A DNA stretch of 64,000 nt from Symsagittifera roscoffensis. Taxonomy: Eukaryota > Xenacoelomorpha > Acoela > Convolutidae. The notes beneath the pieces were generated by a model. The model searched no databases. It saw only the letters and a list, made by a program, of their open reading frames with translations, and was not told the DNA's origin. The first letter of the stretch is position 1. Each line of letters starts with the position of its first letter. The position numbers and the translations under genes are program-made. Below, piece after piece: positions 25,601 through 36,300 of the stretch. The stretch is from positions 19,960,596 to 20,024,595 of the forward strand of contig NC_087067.1 in assembly GCF_963678635.1 (NCBI RefSeq), read 5' to 3'.

Positions 25601-27356
25601 CTGTTATGTTTAGGTGATGAAGCTGGAACAACAGGATGATTTATATATACTAACAATTTATTGTCATGTTACTAATTTTTATTTTTGTTTTCAATAAATA
25701 TTTTTTCAAATAGGTTTTTATATACTACTGCAGAATTGGAAGGAACGATTTGAGGTCTTTTTATCAATCGTTATTGTACAATAGTAATTTCATCTGGCGC
25801 CTGAAATAATCATTGAAGATTTGCTTCAAGGATCTTATGTTTGCAAATGAAAATCTAAATTCATTGCTAGTAAGATTTTAAATATAAAAGTTTGTGTTGG
25901 CTTTTGCCGTACGACCATGAAACTAAATGGTAAGTTTCTATGTAGTCGTATGTCGTCTCTTGTCCGAGGTTTTTTTCCAATACCGGGTAGTTCTCGCATT
26001 GTGCGGAATAGCGGCTCTAGTCTATTGAGTCGTAGAGACATTTCAATTAAGTTATTGTTGTGTAACATTTTGAAAATTTTTTTTCTATTTTCTAATCTAT
26101 TTTTGGTTAATTCTAAGCTATTTTGTTTTTTAAGGTCTTATTCGAGACTTATGGTCGCACCAGATGAGTTAAATGCTGTGAGTTAAGTGTTATGTTGTAT
26201 AGCTCATAGAGTAATTTCGGATAGGGTACACCGTCTGCTCGTCACGCCATCTTATTTTCGGCCGGATGGATTCGTGCAACTTCTTAGTCTAATACCGATC
26301 CTAATCTTACTCTTATATCTACTAGTCTCAGGGTGTTTAACTAGTCTCTGCTAGGCTCAATAGATCTAGAGTATACTGGCTTATTGCGACTGCTGAAGTT
26401 CTCTTGGAGAGGTAACTAATTTCTAAGTTAAATTCAAATCTCTCTGGTGCTGAAATTACAAGTAATTTCAGCACCTACAAATAAGTGGGTTGTTACTTAG
26501 ATGGAATATGATTGGTTAATATTAAATATTTTATAGTGATAAAATATCTAATTTATCCAATAATAAAATGTAGTTTAGATCAGGTTCCAGCTGGGAAAAA
26601 TTCAACCAATCAAATTCGCTAACCGTTCCTATTGGCTTGCTCACAAAATCGAACTCAATATTACCAGAAATAGATAATTTAATGAATATATGCAGATATA
26701 ATTGGTGCAGGTATGATACATTTTTTCCATTTTTCGTAAGTTGGTATTCTAAAAATATTAAAATTGTTCCATTCTGCCTTCAATCGGGCATTAATTTCAT
26801 TCATCTGCTTATTATATAATCGGTCAAAATTTATTTTAATGGCCTGGTTTTGTATGCTTACTGTGAGATTTTTGCGATTTCCCTGAGGTTTTCGAATACT
26901 CAATTCTGATTGGCTGAAAATAAACCAAAAAACATTTCAAGCATTTGGTCCCTCCAGCATGAGGGACGCCAGCCAAAAGATATATAGCGTGAAGCGACAA
27001 AAAAACGAATGAATTTCCCATCAGATTTGGAGTTAAACGTTTTAAGCTTTCGGATCTTGTTAACTGTTTCCCCCATGTTTCGATTTTCAGTAAATCAACT
27101 TTGGCTGCCACATTTTCAATAGCTTAGAACAAATTTCGGACCAATTCAACATAAACCCACCCCCCCCCCCACCCCAAAATACTTTCATTGGGGGGAAACA
27201 GTTAACAAGGTCCAAAAGGGGCGAAATAGTTAACAAGATCTAAACTTTCAAACAAAAGAATTGTTTTGATTGTTTTTTGGAACTCTTTTTGAGAGTGATT
27301 AATTTTTTGAAGCATTTTTTATCAATCATTATCAGATTGTAGGTTGTGTTCTTTTT

Positions 27357-27387
<31 letters not shown>

Positions 27388-30300
27388 TAATTTGTGTCCT
27401 TGGTCTCATGTAAATGTCCAATAGTTGTTCAGCGGTAAATGCTTTACTCGTAAAATTTTGCAGGTGTGGGGAAAAGAAAATGGGGTTTTGTAGAGGTTAT
27501 TTGAGCGTAGCTGCTTCAGAGTTTTAGATTTTGAATGGTAGTCAAAAAAATTTAAAAACGGTAAAAAAACCGATATCTGACTTTTTCGAGGTTCATTTTT
27601 TTCGAGGTTCGAAAATTGGGCGTCGCCGCCTATGCAGGAGAGCTTGTTATAATTTTTCATTCATTTGAAATCAAAATCTTAGATTTGGGAGCGAATTTTT
27701 GGAGAAATGTTGAAAAGCTATAGAAAAACGGTCAAAAAATCGAAACTTTGACGAGGCCCATGACTTTTTGTGAGAAAAAATTTGGGCGTAGCCGCTCGGA
27801 TAGTAGAGCTTCCCACAACTTGTCCTTTCGGTTGAAACCAAAATCTCAGATTTGAGAGGTAGTTTTTGAGAAAATGAAAAAAAAAGTTTGGGTCAAATTT
27901 TTCCACACAGAATTTTTCGGAGGCTGTAGATAAAAAAGAGACGATTTCATGTATTTTCATAAAAACTGATTGTATCAAATTGAATTTATTTGAAGTTAAG
28001 CACCATTGAACTTTGAGGTTCAATAATCAAAATGGGATCTTTGCTATTATTATCTCTCCAGCCTAGTAACAAAAGAATTATAGTTCCTTGAACTTTTCTA
28101 AACAATTTTGAAGGGGCTAGTTTTGCTGAAGAGCCCAAATGCATATTATGGGTGAGTTTAACCAACCTGTGCTTCGGGATATAACGGTTCCACCACAAAC
28201 CTCAATGCCCCTAAAACATAGGACGTGTCAGTTTTATATATGAAATGTTACAAAAAATTCTCGTGAGAGCAATGACACTGCTCTTACCCCTCCCCCTCAT
28301 TGCAATTTTGTCTTCTCCTCGTTTTTTTACGTGTTTTTCTGGCTACATGCGAGATGATAGGACAAAGTATGAAAACAAATCCGATCATAATAGTTGATTT
28401 TTTGATCATGCAAAGTTATCTTGGATTATGCCAATGTTAAAATGAATTTTAAAACTGGGTTTCAAATGTGGGGAAAGTGGAATAGAGCCAAATACTCTGT
28501 CTAATAGTGGAGTATATTTATCGGCTCGTTTGCCATTCCTTCTACAGCAATTTGGCCCCTGAATATTTTCAATTGCGTAGACGAATTGTAACTTAAAGTC
28601 TGCACAAACTGCTCGCATCAGGGCAAAATCCTGAATGTTACGACTTTCTTTTCACATCGATGAAAAAGTTTTCCAAACATGTGAAAGCTTTGAAAATTTT
28701 GTTGCATTTTGATGTCATAATTTTATCCCCCAACGATCTAAGCATTGTAGAAAAAGATATTTTTTGGGTCTGGTAACATATTAACAAACGCATTAACAAT
28801 AACATTGGGTCTAGTGAGTTAGGACCGAAGTGTAACTCATAGAGTAATTTCGGATAGGGTACACCGTCTGCTCGTCACGCTATCTTATTTTCGGCCGGAT
28901 AGATTCGTGCAACTTCTTAGTCTAATACCGATCCTAATCTTACTCTTATACTATCTAGTCTCAGGTTGTTTAACTAGTCTCTGCTAGGCTCAATAGATCT
29001 AGGGTATACTGGTTTATTGCGGCTGCTGAAGTGCTCGGGAGAGTCCAACTAATTTCTAAGTTAAATTCAAATCTCTCTGGTGCTGAAATTACAAGTAACT
29101 TCAGCACTTACAAATAAGTGGGTTGTTAGTTAGATGGATCATGATTGGTTAATATTAAATACTTTACATTGGTAAAACATTTAATTTATCCAATCATAAA
29201 ATGTAGTTTAGATCAGGTTCCACCCATCCGGGTTTTACAGAGTTTTTTAGAATAGTTCTTCTGCAATTCGAAGGATGGATGATGGACGTTTGTTTTTGGC
29301 GAACATCATAATTTTCTTCCGTTTCCTCTTTTGTTAGGGAAGTTCCAGGAAGCTGGAGTTAGAGACATAAGACGTTGTGTCTTCTAGTGACAACGACTAC
29401 GTCTTTGCAACAAACTCAAATCTGATTTCAGAATGGTTTGCTATGTCAGGTTTTTCTGTTCTGCGTGGAGAACTTCTTTTGTGTATGATCTAGTTTGGGA
29501 ATGGCGTGGAGATTGTGCGTGGAGGGGATGCCTGGTTACTCGGATCTGTACGTATACTTGAACATCGAGGTGGTCATTGGTCTAGTTCAATGAAGTCCTT
29601 TTCTGCGAGGTCAAGTCGTACTCTAAATCCTTTGAGTTGTGATTGTGAGCGGCATATCGATTGTAGTTGGTCATTCTCTCTCGAGTGTAGTGGGGTCGTC
29701 TTGTCTTTTGATGTTCGTCCTTGGTGTTGTATTCTGATCTATATATTGCATCATGTGATTTTACATTTTTTAAAACTTTTATTAGTTTAATATTTTTTAA
29801 TAATGATTTTAGTTAGTTGTTTTCACAAAAGCTTTTTGTTTTAGTTCGGTTATTTTGAAGAGTTACTCACACTTGAGTAGCTCTTATTAAAAATAGTGGT
29901 GTGGTCACAAAGCGTGGATGTAGCGCGGTGGGTTAGGCCGGCTATAGAGCATGCTCAGGACGTCCTTCCTGGTGGGTTAGGCCAGGAGTGGGAGTATGAT
30001 TTCATGCGGTTTTTTGTGAGGGGTCCTGTTATGTGACAACGTTTTATGTTGAGTTTGTTGTGGTCTTACTTATGTTTTGTTGGTTGTGTCCTTTTTTCAA
30101 AAATCAAATTGTTTGTGGTATGGGTTTGTCTTTCGACTTTTTTGTGTTTTATTATTTCTTTCTTAGACTTTATAATAGTCTTCAAAAGAATAAATTATCC
30201 AGTTTTAAACTGGGTTAATCCGGTTTGGGTACCGTTGGTTTCTTTTTCTAAGTCATGCTGTTATTCTATGATTTGTGGTATTTAGTAAGCTGCGTTGGTT

Positions 30301-33300
30301 AGTTTTGTTTAGTATATGATTCCTTTCCAACCGGGTTAAAGGAAGGTTTGAAACATGTTATTATATGTTAGAGTTGTTGAGTGTGAAAACTTGAAACTGA
30401 AATTCATTATTTTAAACAATTCTTCGTGGGCGAGCTGTGCGAGTGTGGATAGAATTTCTGTGCGAATAAATGAAAATATCAAAAGGTTAGTACTGCATTT
30501 GCATTTATTTAATTTACTACATAGAATTTAGAAATTTACTGCTAGTCATGGGGGAATATTAAGATACAAATTTTCATCATAATTAGATTTACTGCTTGTG
30601 GGGGAAAATTTTAGAAATGAATTTACTGCATTGGTATTAAATTTATAAATTTATAAGTGTAAGAGATTAATAGAATTTTTGAAATCTGTTTGATGAAATT
30701 TGCGATTTTTATTTGTCTTTTGATTTTTACATCGGGGAACTCTGTTTTACATGGACTGATTCCGGGTTCAAATAAATTTACGAGTAAATTTTGACAAAAT
30801 ATGTGTTGTCCTCTATCAGTATCTGCGTCTACTATAAAAGGAAAGATTTCATCATCATCTGGAGTTTCTTCACCTGGGGTGTGCGTTGAACTCATTTTTT
30901 CGTTCGATTACTGTTAATATGTAATTATTAATGTGTCGAATTGGTTGATTCCAATTGTATAAATGTACTGGTTTGTGTTTGTACTGCTTTTTTATTCTTC
31001 TTTTTCCTCTTTGTGATGAATTTGAAGTTGTTTCTGCGTCAGAGAAATATAATTGATCGTGAATTGGGCAATTTTTATCTATTGATTCTTTTAGTTTGTA
31101 AAGTTCGTCTAAACTGTTGGTTTCTGATTCTGAAAATGCGTTTCGATTTTTTGAAAATCTTTTTCGTGTTATTTGTCTTTGTTTCGTTATTATTTTTCTT
31201 TTTAGTGTTTGTCGTTTTGTTCGAATGTATCCAACTGTTTGTGTATGAGGTGTGATTACAAGGTCGTATTTTTTGTTATCTATTTCACAATTGTGTAAAA
31301 CGATTGTTTGTTTATTTCCTAGGTTTTTAAATGACATAAGGTTTAGAATGACGGATGCAAAGGGTTGTTAAATGATTTCTATTTTCCTAAACTGTTAGTT
31401 CTTACGATTTTTTGGTTAGCTTAACCTGGGTCTGTTTGTTCAGGGTTGGAGAGAAAAGTATATCGATTCCGAAGAATGATTTTTTACTTTCTCGTGGCTA
31501 GTATAAGTTAAGGTGTTAACTTACTTAATCTTACTTAGGGGTAGTGATTGTGTTCAAGGGTTGGAGAATAGTAAATCGATCCACAAGGTTCAGGTATAAT
31601 TAGAACGCGAGTAGTTCGTTAGATACTATTTTAAACTTACTAAGTCTAAGATTTATCCTGGGTCTGGTAAGAGGGGGGGTCAAGTGAAGGATGAATAACC
31701 GAGGTTCTTCACTGTTTATCCTAATTTGAATGATTAGTTTTGTTTAAAAATTTCTATTAGTCTTGGGTCTTTAGAAAGGGTTGGGTAGTGAATCGACGTT
31801 TGAGGTCGTTAGACACTAATTAAGTGGGTGGGGGAGAACAAAGTTGTTCTGTTTGATCCAAGGATAAGCCTTGATGATCAAATTTGAAATTTAATTAAGT
31901 AGAAAATGATTTAAGATCCAAGGATAAGCCTTGATGATCTGGTTTTAAAATTAAGTGAATTTAAGTTTTAATAAAATTTTAAATGTGTGTAAAGGAAAGA
32001 TTTAGTGTTTTGATGATATTAGTGGGTTTATGATTGCTGTTATGTTTTAGATGATGAAGCTGGAACAACAGGATGATTTATGATTACTAACCATTTATTG
32101 TCATGCTACTAATTTTTATTTTTATTTTCCAATAAATATTTTTCAAACATGTTTTGTATAATACTGCAGAGTTTTAGGAAAACGATCTTAGATCTTTTTA
32201 TCAATCGTTATTGTATATTAATAAATTTGTTTAGCGCCTGAAATGATTTTGAAGAGTAACTTCAAGGTTTTATGTTTGCAAATGGAAATCTAAATTCATT
32301 GCAAGTAGTATTCGAAATATAAAAGTTTGTTCTGGCTTTTGCCGAACTATCATATAACTATACGGCAAGTTTCTACTTTGTCGTATGTCGTCTTTGGTTC
32401 GAGGTCTTCTTCCAATTCCGGGTAGTTCTGTTATGGTTCGGAATATTGGCTCTGATCTATTGAGTCGTAGAGACATTTCGATTAAATTATTGTCGTATAA
32501 CATTTTTGTAAATGTTTTTGTCTAATTTCTAATCTATTTTGGTTAATTCTAATCTATTAAGGTCTTGTTCGAGACTTATGGTCGCACCAGATGAGTTAGG
32601 ACCGAAGTGTAACTCATAGAGTAATTTCGGATAGGGTACACCGTCTGCTCGTCACGCTATCTTATTTTCGGCCGGATAGATTCGTGCAACTTCTTAGTCT
32701 AATACCGATCCTAATCTTACTCTTATACTATCTAGTCTCAGGTTGTTTAACTAGTCTCTGCTAGGCTCAATAGATCTAGGGTATACTGGTTTATTGCGGC
32801 TGCTGAAGTGCTCGGGAGAGTCCAACTAATTTCTAAGTTAAATTCAAATCTCTCTGGTGCTGAAATTACAAGTAACTTCAGCACTTACAAATAAGTGGGT
32901 TGTTAGTTAGATGGATCATGATTGGTTAATATTAAATACTTTACATTGGTAAAACATTTAATTTATCCAATCATAAAATGTAGTTTAGATCAGGTTCCAC
33001 TAGTATTAACAATAACATATTAACGTAATAACATATTAACAAACGCAAAAAGCTTGAAATCATTTTGGAATGATTTGCATGGGTTGACAAAATGCCTGGA
33101 AATCATTTTGGCATGATTTGCATGGGTTGACAAAATGTCATGTGTTGAGAATAGGGATAAAGGTAATCAAAGATTTTACATAAATGAGAACTCAATATTT
33201 TTTCATAGACAATTTGTAGGAGAATGTATGACTAGCATTTATGGTACATGGAAGTCCATCCGTACTCTCAAGGATAGCAAAGGTACGCAGAAAAAGCGAC

Positions 33301-36300
33301 TTTTTGAATACAACAAACAAATGACTGTTTTTTAAAATCGATTAGCCTGAATTACATTCCATATATAACAACATATGTAATGTCCAAAAGCGACAGATAA
33401 AAAATTGAAAAAATGATTTAGTACGGCATACAAAATGGACGATACAGACTTTGGAGCAAATAGTTTCCATTGCGAGGATTTCAGATGAGATTCCTGTGCG
33501 TAGATTGGATTTTTTTATTTGCTTTAACAGTTCTTTGGCTTGTTTTAATTATCAGCGCAAATTTACTCATTTTTTTGAGGCAGGAGCACATCAAAATTTT
33601 CCATTTTTTGTTGCTTTTTGGCAATATAAAGAGTCAGTCGAAACTGTCAGCTTCAGAAAGAACCAATTTGAGCTCATAAATTGAATTATTTTGTGTTATT
33701 TGTGGGGTGTTTTTTTTCACAGCAAAGACAATCTGAAACTAGTTATGATATACTGGCTATTTCACGCTTTCCAAAAATGTTTTTTTTTAATTTTGATCCG
33801 ACTAGCTCCATTTGAATAGTTTTATCTAACATGTGTTGAATTTTTTTTCAATTTTTGCATAGAAATGATAAAACGGATCAAAAAACTGTTTATTTGCTCG
33901 TTGAATTCAAAAAGTTGAATTCAACTTCTTTGTCCCGTGACTGTAGCTTAACACAAAAACGCAGTTTTTTTGTAATAATTTTGATGCGCAGATCTGTTCA
34001 CAATAGCTAACTTGTTCACTATAAAATTTTTCATTATCTTAAGACAGCGTCGAAAAAGTTTTCAAATTTCAAGTTGAAATGTGATGGGTAGAGTCGAAAA
34101 GAGTTATTTTCTTTTCTGCGATTTTTAGCGGTAAAATAAACAATAACAGTTGAGTATAATTTTAGAGCAATTGATCCCAGGGGATTCTTCTTGTTGGTTT
34201 TAAGCTTTGGGCAACAGTACCTTGTAGTTGGTACAAAAAACATTGGCCAAAAGAGGCTGTTGAAAAAATCGATTGGTTATTGTCTAGAGAAAAAACCCAC
34301 CCAACCACAAATATACTGTTACATTCTACGAAAGCCAGAATCATTAATTTTGCGTTAACTAGCAAGACCAGTGGATTTGACATAATAGATGTTCGTGTTT
34401 TGGCGGGAGAGAAGGGGTTAAATTGCTTGCAATGGTTTAACAACAAACACAGCATATTGCCATGCATATGTGTCAAAAAAAGCTATAGTTTTTTTGTTTC
34501 CAGTTTCTCAACGCTTATTAAATTACAATTTAGATTTGCAAAAAAAACAGTTATTTTCAATTTTCCGTACACCTTTCAAAGTTTATTTTATTTGTAGTCT
34601 TACGTGCTGTAATGAATAAACCCGTGACGTTATATATGATGTTAACTATGAAGAAAAAATCTGTTCACAAATTTAAAGCTTAATGGTGACGCTAAGATAG
34701 TTTTTTAAATTTGAAAATAAAATGTTGGGGAAAAAGGAGAAGAAACAAAAAAAATCATTAAAAATTTTGAAAATTTTTTTTGTTAAAATCTCCTAATTGA
34801 TGAACAATGAAGTTTTAAAAAAATTACTTGCCGCAAAAGTCAATGTTCAAACCACTGAAAAGTCTTCGAGTTTTGTTCGTTTTTTCGTCTCTTTTCCACC
34901 CACCCTCCACAGTTGAGTTTTAATTTTAAAAAACTATTTAGACGGTGTCACATTTTTTCTTCATACCTAACATCGTAAGATCACTCATTTAGCCATAATA
35001 GTACGTAAGACAAAAAAGAAAATGGAATATTTGAAATGTTAGGAGAAGTGGAAGTTGACTATACAATAGCAAAGAGCCACAATTTTTATAATACGTTTTG
35101 AGTCCGACTTTCGCAATATATCTTACACCATATGAGCTCTGATTAAATTTTAAGCTACTTAACTATCCTTTTTTGTCAAAAAATTGATTTTTTTCTTCTC
35201 CAATTTTCAAATTTTTTTGTTTGTCTAACATGTTTTTATGACTGTATGCGTGATTTGGCTCTTTTTCCTCCCCCCCCCCCCACTTCACACGAACTTCAAT
35301 AATTTTTTGTAACGAGAGGTTTTACGAGGTTGAGTATGAAGTCCAAATATGTTTGTCGTGCCCTTATTAGTCATTGGTCTGTACGTAAATTTTCATAATA
35401 ATCGGACAATGTGGTCACTAATTTACATGTAAACATTTGCAGGTGGGGAGTTAAAGGAAAAAAAGCCCGTGATTTTACAATGGTAGGTATAAAGAACAAC
35501 TGTGTTCACAATTATTCACCATGCAAAGTTTGATTTGATTATGATATGAGGGAATTTGGAAAGGGGCCAATTCGAATTATAAAAAGAACGCTCTAATGCT
35601 AATTTGGTGCTTTTATTTAGAGGAGGGGGGGGGGGTTTAGCAGATACTATAAGTAGATCCGAGAGTACACTACACTAATTGACAAAATTAAGCACAAATT
35701 AAAATTTTTCGTTCTAAAATGCCTGGATGATTTTGGACAACTTTCACGTGAGAATTAATTTAAATTTTTACATAGATCATGAGCAAAATAATCAAAACTG
35801 TCCTCTGTGAAATTATCAATTTTGCTTTCAACAATTGGTTTCACAGTGTTTTGTTTTGTATTGAACTCTTTCTCAAATAGAGTAAAAAATTGTTCATGCG
35901 ACGTGAAAAAATCTCAGCGAGAAAAATGAAAAAATCGCTGTGACCATTTTACTAAACTCAGCTTTTTCTTACAATTTCACCTGTTTTGTAACACTGAGAT
36001 CGGATGATGAAAACTGGAATTTTCAGACCCGGTAACAACTGGTAAGTGCTTCAAATTAAAAACTGATTTTTTTCAGAGAGGGTAGTTTAGATAGATCATT
36101 TGCTGTCGGTTGATGTAAAAATTTTGTTAAAACTCAATTTGATTGTTGTCCAAAAGGATCTTCCCAGTTAGTCTTTTAAGGGAGGGAAAGCTTGAATTTG
36201 CATTTGATTTATTCCACTACCGTAAGTATGATGCCGATTTTTTATTGTTCTTATGCATTCGTCCAGTTATTTTGAAAAACGACAACCCATTTGAAGAAAA

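Larger units (their letters stand above)
8065..26589 (-). mobile_element. LTR element A: envelope-bearing Ty3/gypsy-type element, decayed
   Basis: Two LTRs of 410-411 bp flank about 17.7 kb. All coding frames run on the minus strand. The order PR-RT-RNase H-IN followed by a glycoprotein-like ORF is that of envelope-bearing Metaviridae (BEL/Pao shares the pol order, but the GPY/F-like integrase end favours Ty3/gypsy). The LTRs differ at roughly 17 sites (about 4%) by eye, so the insertion is not recent, and most long frames are broken by stops and shifts. At 18.5 kb it is far longer than a usual gypsy element (5-9 kb), because of three ORFs before Gag, extra ORFs between pol and env, a long Env tail and a long 3' noncoding block. 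A 4-bp duplication GCTG (8061-8064 and 26590-26593) flanks it. Confidence 0.9.
26965..28166. other. Intron between elements A and B (part), no exon seen
   Basis: Contains a (TTC)n microsatellite, a C-rich run near 27160 and two copies of the array unit also found at 5010-6175. Short ORFs show no domain. It belongs to the protease intron that also holds element A. Confidence 0.6.
28815..32999 (-). mobile_element. LTR element B: young non-autonomous derivative
   Basis: Two 408-bp LTRs (28815-29222 and 32592-32999) that read as identical, flanked by the 4-bp target duplication CTAG (28811-28814, 33000-33003). The 3.4-kb inside has a PBS, the 77-codon leader ORF, the structured leader, ORF1 and the start of ORF2. 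It then jumps to the 3' noncoding block through the shared 11-mer ATTTGTCTTTT. Gag, pol and env are absent, so mobilisation would need proteins from an autonomous relative. Identical LTRs indicate recent insertion. It lies in the protease intron between the activation-site and CGGT exons, sense with the gene. Confidence 0.92.

Noticed and set aside
27986-28198. 70-codon minus-strand ORF
   Set aside because: It overlaps the CGGT exon in a different frame; the exon frame fits the protease, this one does not.
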